Shown here: positions 10,901 through 21,398 of the stretch, one piece after another
How positions within the stretch are numbered: position 1 is the first letter of the stretch
How the letters are laid out: every line of letters starts with the position of its first letter
From: Picochlorum sp. 'celeri'
Taxonomy: Eukaryota > Chlorophyta > Trebouxiophyceae
Direction of reading: 5' to 3'
DNA: 64,000 nt
Assembly (NCBI GenBank): GCA_010909725.1
Contig: JAACMV010000005.1
Location: 682,001-746,000 of the forward strand
Notes under the pieces: model-generated
Seen by the model: the letters and a program-made list of their open reading frames with translations, nothing else
Databases searched by the model: none
Told to the model about the DNA's origin: nothing
Program-made: the position numbers and the translations under genes

Positions 10901-13426
10901 TTACTTTCCAACAATGGCTTGGGATCTATACATATCTGCCACCTGGTCTGGAGATGTAGAGTCCTCTGGGCCCTTGTCGTCCCTGACTCTGACAAGTCTG
11001 GGGAAGCGAATGGAAATGCCCTTTCCTTCGTCGACCAAGCCTATACCTGCTCTGTAGACTGGAGATATGGATAAATCTGCAGCTTTGACTTCCCATACAG
11101 CTTTTGGATCAAACCATACGTCAGGGGTGAGGGAATCAGGGCAGTTGAAGTATCCCTTGGCAGAAGGGATGACATGGTTGCCCATTGTTTGGGAGAGATC
11201 CTTGAGCAATTCCTCGGAGAATCCGGTTCCAATCTTGGTAATTACTTGGTATTCTTCATTCTCAGAGTCCCAAATTGCCAAGAGATATGATCCGTATACA
11301 CCTGTGCGCTTTCCTTTGCCGTACCATGCACCGATGGGGACCAGGTCAAAGGTGTCCCCAACACCATCCAGGTAATCTTTTTTAAGTTTAAGCCAGTGGG
11401 AAGACCTCTTGGATGGCTCGTACGAGTCATCGAGGGTTTTAACGATGAGACCTTCAGTGCCCATGTCCACAGATTCGTCGAGGAATTTGCTCAGTTCCTC
11501 CACATCATGGGATGTCTTGGCAGTAGCAAGTTCCATCTTGCCAGGTGTGGGTTTGATGGCTGTATGCAAGGCTTCTCGGCGTTCAGACAAAGACTTCTTC
11601 AGCAAAGCTTCGCCATTCAAATACAAGCAGTCGAAGGCAAAGACGCACACTTGAACTTTGATAGAGTCCAATGTGACTGCTTTTCTTGCTCGTGTACTCA
11701 ACACCTGGAAAGGAAGAATCTTCTTTGCTTCTGGGTCATACGCCACAGCTTCTGCATCCAAGACAATACTCTTGACGCCATCGTTCAAAACTTCAGGGAA
11801 CATGGCGATGATATCAGGGTACTTTCCCGTATTATTTTCGCTATTTCTGCTGTAGATTTTAACAGAGCCATCCTCCAACACATGGATTTGTGCTCGCTCA
11901 CCATCATACTTGTATTCACATGTGAAGGGCTGGTCTGCAAACTTATCCAACACCTCGGATACACCATTTGTTGGTTTTGCAAGCATAGGTTTGATAGGGA
12001 CACCCGGTTTGAAGTGGACCTTGGATGGGACCTCTTCAATCTTGAGAGATAAGAGGGCTGGGACAAGGTCGTCATAGGAAGGACATTCAGAGTACACGCC
12101 TTTTACGATCCGAGAAGCCTCCTCCAATTTCTCAGCTACATTCATGTTTCCATCTAAGATGCCTCCTCTCTGTAAGACGGTTGCATGTGCCAGAGACACA
12201 AGCACTGTCTGCTCTGCCAATCCTATGCGGAGTTTTCCTTGCAGTGCTCTCATCAGATATCCAGCTTCATTCTCTGAGGCTGCTGCGAGCAATTGGATTA
12301 TCAAATTCTTCTTCCTATCTTGGGATTTGGATCCCTCCGCAGATGCTATCTCTCTGAATGTGGACAAGACTTTACGAACTGTGAGGGGCTTTGGCTTGAA
12401 CATTGTCTTTTGTCTTCCGCGTGCTTGTGCTGCCACAATGCCTAGATCACCAGTTTCATCATACTGGGCTTTCACGGCACTTTCTTTCTTTCCAGTCGCC
12501 ATGGAAATTGCTTTTACCAGTGTCGCATCCCCGATGCCGAGCTCAATCCCAACATGAGCTGGGGAAACCTGATTTGTGCAGAGATACACTGTAGATAGCA
12601 AGTCATCCGGGGTAGCCTCGATAATCGCCCTAAACGCGTTGGTCAAAAGGCTTGTAATCACTAAACGTTTGCTTTCTTCCGCTATCGCTTCGAATGTGTT
12701 GGTCAAAAATGAAAAGGGAACAGGCTCCCCCCTCTTCCATGATATGAGAGACTCAATGTCTACCTTTTCATGCTCCTTGGCAGCCTTGAGCCCTAAAGCT
12801 CCAACACCCTCAATCGCTTGCTTGTCTTGCTTTCTTTTCGGGGAAAGGGGAACTTTGATCCCATTTGTGTTCTTTTTGGCCTTCTTTGCCGTTGGACTGG
12901 ATGATGCGGAGGCTCTCCTCTTCTTTTCATTATCATCATCATTTTCATTCCAATCTGCTTCCTCATCCTCGTCATCATCACTACCGTTAAGCGACATTGA
13001 TGAAGAAAGAGAGGCCTCCTCATCAGACGATGAGTCTATAACCGCTGCCTTTTTTGGGCTTGTTTCTGCCACACCACCATCATCCTGGTCCAATATGTCC
13101 TCTACAGCATCCAAGGCTCCCTTTTGTTCTTCTTGGTTCTCTTCATTCGATTTCTTCGAAGCTTTCGCTCCAAAAAAAGAAGATATATCCCGTTGCTTGC
13201 TCATTGTCATGCCGGAAGACAAAAGTTGTCCAACAACAGCACCTCTCCTCAGTATTCGCTGGTTTGTTGCCAACGATACAGTCCTACTGCGAGCAGACAC
13301 AGACCAATCAGTAGTACTTTTGCAATAAAGCCCTCGTGATGCTTGGCAAAGCAACGGCCGTATCAGAATGTGACAATTGCTCCTGACAATCCTAGAACCA
13401 AGTGCAAGTGGTCCTCTATATCCCAT
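10901..13426 (-). CDS. LIG1: DNA ligase I, ATP-dependent, possible dual targeting
   Basis: 841-residue replicative/repair ligase. After an Arg/Ser-rich leader come Met73 and Met75, then a PIP box (QRDISSFF, 78-85) for PCNA binding. An acidic/Ser-rich linker and basic nuclear-signal-like patches (KKRR, KKAKK) follow. The DNA-binding domain spans roughly 215-450. The adenylation domain has EYKYDGE with catalytic Lys506, and the OB-fold and C-terminal RxxR..DK block (RFPRLVRVRDDKGPED) complete the family signature. The ~72-residue leader ahead of the PIP box resembles an organelle presequence, and starting at Met73/75 (about 13210/13204) would give a nuclear form; plant LIG1 uses the same arrangement. 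A PCNA gene lies at 42.9 kb. No intron is seen. Confidence 0.96.
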   Translation of the reverse strand: MGYRGPLALGSRIVRSNCHILIRPLLCQASRGLYCKSTTDWSVSARSRTVSLATNQRILRRGAVVGQLLSSGMTMSKQRDISSFFGAKASKKSNEENQEEQKGALDAVEDILDQDDGGVAETSPKKAAVIDSSSDEEASLSSSMSLNGSDDDEDEEADWNENDDDNEKKRRASASSSPTAKKAKKNTNGIKVPLSPKRKQDKQAIEGVGALGLKAAKEHEKVDIESLISWKRGEPVPFSFLTNTFEAIAEESKRLVITSLLTNAFRAIIEATPDDLLSTVYLCTNQVSPAHVGIELGIGDATLVKAISMATGKKESAVKAQYDETGDLGIVAAQARGRQKTMFKPKPLTVRKVLSTFREIASAEGSKSQDRKKNLIIQLLAAASENEAGYLMRALQGKLRIGLAEQTVLVSLAHATVLQRGGILDGNMNVAEKLEEASRIVKGVYSECPSYDDLVPALLSLKIEEVPSKVHFKPGVPIKPMLAKPTNGVSEVLDKFADQPFTCEYKYDGERAQIHVLEDGSVKIYSRNSENNTGKYPDIIAMFPEVLNDGVKSIVLDAEAVAYDPEAKKILPFQVLSTRARKAVTLDSIKVQVCVFAFDCLYLNGEALLKKSLSERREALHTAIKPTPGKMELATAKTSHDVEELSKFLDESVDMGTEGLIVKTLDDSYEPSKRSSHWLKLKKDYLDGVGDTFDLVPIGAWYGKGKRTGVYGSYLLAIWDSENEEYQVITKIGTGFSEELLKDLSQTMGNHVIPSAKGYFNCPDSLTPDVWFDPKAVWEVKAADLSISPVYRAGIGLVDEGKGISIRFPRLVRVRDDKGPEDSTSPDQVADMYRSQAIVGK

Positions 13427-13873
13427 ATACAGCTTCTACTTGGGTCACAACAGCCCTGAAATCACCACACGAGTATTTATTATTCAAATAAGACAATAAG
13501 TAGCACGTCATCCTATCGCATACCTTGCAAGAGTACCAAGCCTTGAATTCGGTTCGGTTCAAAATGCCTTGTTATTTGTTGATTCGGCGTTTCTAGCCGA
13601 TAAGACACAGTGTTTTAGCTATTAATTATTCGATTGGTGCATCGAGTGTATGTAGAAAACTTTATAATTAAAAACTCGGGCGGATTGAGCAACAATGAAA
13701 ATTCAAAACTGGCCAACAGGCTTGTGATCTACGCAGAATACGAGTCCGATTCAGCCACCGTTTTGATGGGAGGCGAGTACGACATGGTCCATGACACGTC
13801 CTCTCCATGGATCTAGCATCCCTTTCCCATCACGGGTTGTAGTTTTTAAATTTACTGATTCCGATTCGCAAGC
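13427..13873. promoter_or_regulatory. Divergent intergenic region LIG1 / S2P protease
   Basis: About 450 bases holding the promoters of the two divergent genes. A short plus-strand open frame (13634-13816) has no protein-like features. I see no strong repeat or named motif. Confidence 0.4.
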
Positions 13874-15292
13874 ATGGGTCTGGAAGTGGGGATGGGGCTT
13901 GCGAATATGCCTCGTTGTGTGGGTGTAAGACAGCCACAGGTCTTGGCTATCGGGAATGCACCGAATTCTCGTCATAGAATCGGGAAACAACGGTCGATAG
14001 TGTATGAGAATCGATTGCTCACCCGATCAAGGGCAAATGGGGAGGAACAGGGCATTGGCGGGTCTGAGAAACTTGAACCAGTGACGAGACCTGCTGGTTG
14101 GTGTGAGAATGGAACGAATCCTTTGGCAAAGATCATGCCTGTGATGGCTCTAGGAGCTCTGTTTCCGGCTGTCTCGGCAGGGGGAGGATTGCTGGACTCT
14201 GGGTTTGATATTTCTGGTCCTGGAAGTGTGCTTGAGGCACTTGGAGTGTTAGCTGCGGTGGTAGGGATCCACGAGTTGGGTCATTTTTCAGCAGCAAAGC
14301 TTCAAAATATTCACGTGAAAAAGTTTGCGATTGGCTTCGGGCCAGTTTTATGGAAATACAAGGGCAGGGAGGTTGAATACTCTTTGAGAGCTATTCCTTT
14401 GGGAGGATTTGTTGCCTTCCCTGATGAAGATGAAGATTCTCCATATGAGCGCGATGATCCCAATTTGCTCACGAATAGGCCTGTGTTGGACAGAATTCTT
14501 GTGACGTGCGCCGGCGTGGCTGCAAATGTTGTGTTTGCGTTTGCAATATGTGTTGTACAAGCTGGCGTTGTTGGTATTACAGAGCCAGAGTTCTCTCCTG
14601 GGATTATCCTCGGAGATATCAATCCAAACACCGTTGCGGAAAGAGCAGGACTGCAAAAAGGAGACATTGTTCTTCAGGCAGGTGATTTAGATATGGCTCC
14701 AGAGCCAGGGAGTGTAGGGAAGTTTGTGAAAAAGGTGCGAGTGAACCCAAAGAAGGAACTCAAATTAAAGGTTCGCAGGCAGGATAGTTTGCTGGATATT
14801 CCAATTACTCCAGCTGAAATGCCAGATGGAACTGGACGATTGGGAATCACGCTGGCACCAAATGTCAAATTCAACACAACAAAGGCCACTTCAGTTGTCG
14901 AGGCAGTGACTCTAGGAGCCAGGGAAGTTGCTTCATTGGGCAGCAATGTCTGCAGAGGATTATGGCAGTTTGTGACAAACTTCCAAGAAACCTCGAAGAA
15001 TGTGTCAGGGCCGGTTGCTATTCTAGCAGTGGGGAGTGAAGTTGCCAGAACTGACATCAATGGATTGTATCAATTTGCTGCACTCATCAACCTCAACCTT
15101 GCTATAGTGAACATCCTCCCTCTACCAGCATTAGATGGAGGATATTTAGTTTTTCAGATACTGGAAGCGATTCGTGGCGAAAAGGTTGATCAAGACTTTG
15201 AGAGAGCAGTCATGGCTGGTGGATTTCTGCTGCTCACATCACTTGGAATGTACTTGATCATCAAAGACGCACTCAACTTGGCCAAATTCTGA
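13874..15292 (+). CDS. Plastid site-2 protease (RIP metalloprotease, ARASP/RseP-like)
   Basis: Membrane-embedded zinc protease of the M50/RseP family. The 472-residue protein starts with about 75 residues rich in Arg/Ser that look like a plastid transit peptide. It then has the metal site HELGH (133-137) in a first membrane helix, the FAIGFGP and IPLGGFV signatures, a PDZ domain in the middle (GDINPNTVAERAGLQKGD), and a C-terminal membrane helix with NLNLAIVNILPLPALDGGYL, whose Asp is the third zinc ligand. Size and layout match plant ARASP/S2P2-type proteases needed for chloroplast development, and cyanobacterial RseP. All catalytic residues are present. The gene is single-exon. Confidence 0.94.
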   Translation: MGLEVGMGLANMPRCVGVRQPQVLAIGNAPNSRHRIGKQRSIVYENRLLTRSRANGEEQGIGGSEKLEPVTRPAGWCENGTNPLAKIMPVMALGALFPAVSAGGGLLDSGFDISGPGSVLEALGVLAAVVGIHELGHFSAAKLQNIHVKKFAIGFGPVLWKYKGREVEYSLRAIPLGGFVAFPDEDEDSPYERDDPNLLTNRPVLDRILVTCAGVAANVVFAFAICVVQAGVVGITEPEFSPGIILGDINPNTVAERAGLQKGDIVLQAGDLDMAPEPGSVGKFVKKVRVNPKKELKLKVRRQDSLLDIPITPAEMPDGTGRLGITLAPNVKFNTTKATSVVEAVTLGAREVASLGSNVCRGLWQFVTNFQETSKNVSGPVAILAVGSEVARTDINGLYQFAALINLNLAIVNILPLPALDGGYLVFQILEAIRGEKVDQDFERAVMAGGFLLLTSLGMYLIIKDALNLAKF

Positions 15293-15445
15293 CTTGTCTC
15301 TCACACACAAAGTATCGATTGTAACATATCATAAACTAGAAACCTATCCGAATGAATGCAATAGTTTTTACATGGGGTGCTTATGAATAGTTAAAATATC
15401 TGCGGCGTATTCAAACCCATAACGCGACAAAAAGAATCAAAAGAA

Positions 15446-17226
<1,781 letters not shown>

Positions 17227-17652
17227 GTTGATTGAATATTTATTTTAGATGAATATTTAAAATTCTCCAATGAGGGGAAGTGATCATGCTGGTGTCTTGT
17301 AAAATCGGTGGCCAATGCAGACTGAAGGCGCCACTTCTGTGCATTCCATGGAATTGGCCATGTATATATATATGGAGCTGAGTGTACACTCACTCACTCA
17401 ATCACCCAGCGAGTTTGGTGTCTTCTTTCTTCATGCCTAGATGCATCGTTATATGGGTGTTGGCCAACTACCAATTGATGAGCATTCCCAGGCAGAAGAT
17501 GACTGGTCTCGAAGCAGTCCAATTGTCAGTGACATCTGGGTACCCACAACCTCTCCTCGAGGTGATCAACCACACCATGGTCTTCTTTCTTTTGAAGGTA
17601 TACATTATTTGAATAATAATAGTAGATATCCTACTACTACGTACGTATAACC
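17227..17652. promoter_or_regulatory. Divergent intergenic region SAHH / PPTase
   Basis: About 425 bases. A TATATATATATGG tract near 17363 lies upstream of SAHH, and a perfect 12-bp palindrome (ATTCCATGGAAT, 17343-17354) lies beside it. These are possible promoter elements; no gene is supported. Confidence 0.4.
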
Positions 17653-18741
17653 ATGACGAATTCTTTTCCGACCTCGAAGAAGAGTCCATTGACTACGGGG
17701 TGTTGGGCGACCTGTCGATGGGGGGTCGATATCTCTAGGTGGACGCCAAGTGAGGAAGAATTCACGTTTCTGTGCTCTCATCTACTTCAAAAAGAGGAAG
17801 AGATCAAATGTAGGAAGTTTCGATTCGAGGCAGATAGGAAGCGGGCTCTCGTGAGTAAGCTTTTGCAACGATCTCTTGGGATGCGACTATTCAAGCATGT
17901 GGCGCCATCTCAGTACAGTCATGATGATTTGAAGTGTATTACAATGGATACGACCAAGGGGGGGAAGCCATATGTCGTGACGACTGGCCCCTGTGAGCCA
18001 GAAGGAGCTGTGTGGGATGCTGTCCCAAACTTTAATTTTAGTTCGAGCCATGATGGGCATTACGTGGTCGTGGCGTCAGAGGGTGTTTGTATATGTGGAT
18101 GCGATATATCGTCTCCGGGATCTATTCGAAGGAAGAAGGATCACGAGGTATGCACAGTAGAGGGGCTGAAACAGACGTTTCGTGCCTTTGAGCGGCAGCT
18201 TACAAGGAAAGAATGGGCGCGCGTGTATGAATCAGAGACATCAGTGGAGGCCATGGAGCGTCGGTTTACTCAATTCTGGAGTCTCAAAGAGGTATGTGAT
18301 CATCATGATATACGCATTGTTCTTGAGTACTATATCACATAAATTTGTATCCATACCATGGTGTAGGCATTTGTCAAGGCAACTGGAATGGGACTTGGCT
18401 ATGATCTCGGCAAGATTGAATTTGACATCTGCGATGATACAAATACAGCGACTGTATGGATAGAAGGAAAAGGTCCAAGTGATGAATGGTCCTTTCATCT
18501 GCATGAATTAGCACACGGGCATTGGGTGTCTGTTGCTAGGGGACCCCCCAAGGCAGTTGTGGATGCCAAGGGTGGGTTCAAAGCTACATTTCGACGACCC
18601 ATTCTCAGCTCGGAGGAGTTACACCAGAGTATCCATGGCTCTCGTGAACCCCCGTTCGATCTCATGACCGTGGCTGATCTTGTTCCAGACCACCTCCAAG
18701 ACGAGTATCAGAATCTTGTTCACATGAGGCCTACTTTATGA
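17653..18741 (+). CDS. 4'-phosphopantetheinyl transferase (AASDHPPT/Sfp type)
   Basis: Transfers phosphopantetheine from CoA to acyl/peptidyl carrier proteins. Spliced as 17653..18291 and 18367..18741 (75-nt phase-0 intron, GTATGT..GTAG), giving 337 residues. The splice falls inside the signature: exon 1 ends FWSLKE and exon 2 starts AFVKATGMGLGYDL, together the W-x-x-K-E-A motif. Upstream are the GKP and FNFSSSHDGHYV blocks and GCDISSPG, with the metal-binding acidic residue. The order and spacing match the eukaryotic alpha-aminoadipate-semialdehyde dehydrogenase PPTase group, a two-domain pseudo-dimer. Single-copy Sfp-type enzymes of this kind often serve mitochondrial and plastid ACPs as well as cytosolic synthases; no targeting peptide is obvious here. 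Confidence 0.93.
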
Positions 18742-18876
18742 AGTCATGAGCCTCTGTTCTCTCTCTCTCTGTGGTCGGATGTGACACATCTCCCGTGAGA
18801 CAGCGATGCAACAGAGAGAACACCATGCTGAAATCAAAATAGTAATAATAATTACGAATATTTATGTAGAAGAACA

Positions 18877-19598
18877 ATGCGGCCATTAGTCGTGGTACTA
18901 GCAATAGGTCTGTTGGTCTCTCTCGCCTTACCGCGTGCAACTGCCGTTCCAGGTACGCTCTGTTTTTCTTCCAGATCTGAAATCAATTCATCAATCGTAT
19001 AATAATATACATATAAAAAAGATGGAGTCTTTCAGCATGAAAGGCGCGGTTGAATTCAGCAACACGCACTCACGAGCGGTCGTTCCACACCCACCCAGCG
19101 ACCGTTACCACGTCAAGCTCCACACAATCTATTGAGGAGGAGTTTTGATATTGCCCTGCAGTGACAATCTATCCAGAAAACTGCTATAAAAATTTTGATC
19201 TACTGGAATGGGACTTGAAGCGCTTTGGCCCATACGTCGTGTGTAAAGAAGGGACGGTCAGGTTTCGTTGGAAGGGAATGCACGGCGTCTTCCAGATCCC
19301 TTCCATTGCATGTCCATCGAATTTCACAAGTGGAGAGACTGAAACATATAAATTCTTAGCACCAGTGTCTAATGGGGGCGGGTTCGACTGGAAAGTGCCA
19401 GAGGAACCAGGTCACTATTGGATCACCAGTCAGCATGCTGATGACTGTAGAAATGGCATGATTGCCGAAGTCTTTGTTGTCAACGGGGATGAAGATCCAT
19501 TCCCTGCATCACATGCAGTAGCAGTACCAGTACTATGGAGCATGGTGGCAATCTCGGGCCTCGCATGGATGTTTTCATGGCAATTGCTTGTCTTTTGA
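18877..19598 (+). CDS. Phytocyanin-like secreted cupredoxin, degenerate copper site
   Basis: Spliced as 18877..18952 and 19162..19598 (intron 209 nt, GTACGC..GCAG); 170 residues. Exon 1 is a classical signal peptide (MRPLVVVLAIGLLVSLALP). The mature part has the phytocyanin layout: RFRWKGMHGV with His66, a Cys at 76, then GHYWITS and DDCRNGM (Cys121, Met125), and a C-terminal hydrophobic segment (residues ~145-170) typical of GPI-anchor or membrane attachment. In my by-eye alignment the two disulfide Cys are kept, but the copper-ligand Cys and second His are replaced by Ser and Asp. This would make it like the early-nodulin-like (non-copper) branch. Likely a cell-surface protein. Confidence 0.72.
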
Positions 19599-19778
19599 AG
19601 GATGAAGCATGTTTTTTTTTCCTTCATCATCCGATGAAAGTGTCCTTGTTGATCCCATTAATTATTACCGTAAACGTATTTTATGTATTCTTCATATTTA
19701 CTACTACTACTACTATGGTAGAGATATGAGTAGATTGTCATAAGAAGAAACCATCAATCGCCTGCTTGAGATTGAGAC

Positions 19779-20699
19779 ATGGCAGCACCCTGCCGAATTC
19801 TTTCGTGCCAAGGGTGCCCTAGGGTCGGGTTTACTCGATTACAGCGCATTATAAGCATGCAAAATACCGATATAAATACTTTAGGATATGTATCGATGGG
19901 ATTTCATCACTATAGAGCATCCCATACAGGTTCTGAGAGGCTAGAGTCGTTCCTCAACGGCACTCGCCCGTGGAAGCCCGTCTCGGCAATCTCATCTACT
20001 GTCGAAACCAGTCATATGATGTCAACCGTATATAGCCAAAGATGGATGACAGTATCGCCGATCATGTGTCAAGGAATCGCAGACCACTGTGCAGGAGGAG
20101 GAGGAGACGAAGGAGGAGGCCATCAGGCAGACAAGGTGGAGAGAGCAAAGGCATCTGCATTGAGGATGATTGGGAGGCGTTCTCATTCCAGAGACGAATT
20201 GCGCCGTAAACTTCAGGAGCGTGAGTACGAAGACGAGGTGATTAGCTGCGTGTTGGATCGGTTGGAAGAGGTGGGCTTGCAGAGTGATGCGGAGCACGCT
20301 GTGATATTTGCTCGGTCAAAGTGGAGGCAGTCGCGGTGGAGTCCCAGAAAGATCGGTATGGAACTGAGTAGAAAAGGTGTTGCAAAAGAACATATTAGTC
20401 TTGCGTTAGAGAGCGTTTTTGGAGACGAAGGGAACATATCAGTCAAGAGATATATGGATGAGGAAGGGTATGGACGTGATCCCACCGATATTGATTCAGT
20501 GTCTTCCTTAGGACACCCAGAGGAAGCATTAATTCAGGCTGCCATACGACAATATCAATCATATGGTTCTCATATTAGTAAAGAAGCGAAGAGGCGGCGT
20601 TTAACAGGGTGGCTGCAGCGTCGAGGCTTTTCGTGGGATGATGTCTCCAGATTGGTCTCCATGGCAGAGTCACACTCTTCTTCTTCTTTTCACCAATAG
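19779..20699 (+). CDS. recX: RecX-family protein with N-terminal extension
   Basis: 306 residues. About 120 N-terminal residues are poorly conserved-looking, basic and Ser-rich at first, and probably an organelle-targeting region; a Gly/Glu-rich linker follows. The RecX domain (about 120-300) shows its repeated three-helix units: ALRMIGRRSHSRDELRRKL with the next unit VLDRLEEVGL..D..FA..W..SRW, and a third near the C-terminus (KRRRLTGWLQRRGFSWDDVSRLV). Bacterial RecX binds and inhibits RecA filaments; algae and plants keep plastid/mitochondrial RecA, so an organelle RecA modulator is a natural inference. It is longer than bacterial RecX (about 150-260 residues) mainly because of the leader. 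The gene has no intron. Confidence 0.85.
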   Translation: MAAPCRILSCQGCPRVGFTRLQRIISMQNTDINTLGYVSMGFHHYRASHTGSERLESFLNGTRPWKPVSAISSTVETSHMMSTVYSQRWMTVSPIMCQGIADHCAGGGGDEGGGHQADKVERAKASALRMIGRRSHSRDELRRKLQEREYEDEVISCVLDRLEEVGLQSDAEHAVIFARSKWRQSRWSPRKIGMELSRKGVAKEHISLALESVFGDEGNISVKRYMDEEGYGRDPTDIDSVSSLGHPEEALIQAAIRQYQSYGSHISKEAKRRRLTGWLQRRGFSWDDVSRLVSMAESHSSSSFHQ

Positions 20700-20753
20700 T
20701 ACATGACATGTCTATGTATTCACACAAGATACTCTGCAATAACTGTATATATG

Positions 20754-21077
20754 TTATGATTTCCCTGCTGCATGCTTTAATTCCTCCATTTGTCGCTGGA
20801 CAACACTCTTATCAAGCTGTTCTTGCTTCTTCTCATGAGCACGTGACTTTGCTATAGCCTGTTTCATATCGTCGTCCGTTGGCATGCCATAGTTGATGAT
20901 ACCTGCTCCCAAGACTGGCCAGGTGAGGAAATATGCTATTTTAAATGGCTTTGTTTTCTTCTGTTTATAAAAGACGAACGCGCTCGCTGCGCAGGCAAGG
21001 CCAGCGGCGAGAAGGCCTTCCTTTTGGCGCAGCAAGGGCGTTTTTTTCTGGGTGCCTTGGCTCGTCTCGTCTGACAT
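20754..21077 (-). CDS. Small membrane protein of unknown function
   Basis: 107 residues, starting at ATG 21077. I do not recognise a named family. Two hydrophobic segments (about 22-37, GLLAAGLACAASAFVFY-like; and 47-64, AYFLTWPVLGAGIINYG-like) are linked by a Lys-rich loop (KQKKTKPFK). The remaining 40 residues form a charged helix (MKQAIAKSRAHEKKQEQL). The layout suits a small mitochondrial or ER membrane protein. It converges on the recX gene with about 55 bases between stop codons. That it is real is supported by its clean hydropathy and an ATG in good position, not by homology I can verify. Confidence 0.6.
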   Translation of the reverse strand: MSDETSQGTQKKTPLLRQKEGLLAAGLACAASAFVFYKQKKTKPFKIAYFLTWPVLGAGIINYGMPTDDDMKQAIAKSRAHEKKQEQLDKSVVQRQMEELKHAAGKS

Positions 21078-21398
21078 TGCCGTGTCTGAATTCTTTCCCT
21101 TTTTATGGCTTCATCTTCATCAATTATATTAAAGAATAGAAGGGGCCTTGTTCTCATCGCATACAGTAGAAGAATACAGGCATTATTCATCAGCTACAAA
21201 AAAAAATCAAGTGTCATGATGGAGAAGATTCAAAGTCTGCTACCATTGTGCCAGATGCATCCACGATACCATGGGCATGGTACTACTATTCGTATTTAAA
21301 AAAAAAACATTTCATTGGTATAGACAAATAGTAGTAATAGTGCTCGATAGGGGTCCCAGGACGAGCAGTAGTCGAAGATATTTCTTGTTACACCAGAC
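21078..21398. promoter_or_regulatory. Divergent intergenic region small membrane protein / DBP4
   Basis: About 320 bases between two divergent genes. It contains a short poly-A run near 21299 and a small CCATGGGCATGG-type inverted word near 21270. No gene or strong motif is visible. Confidence 0.35.
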
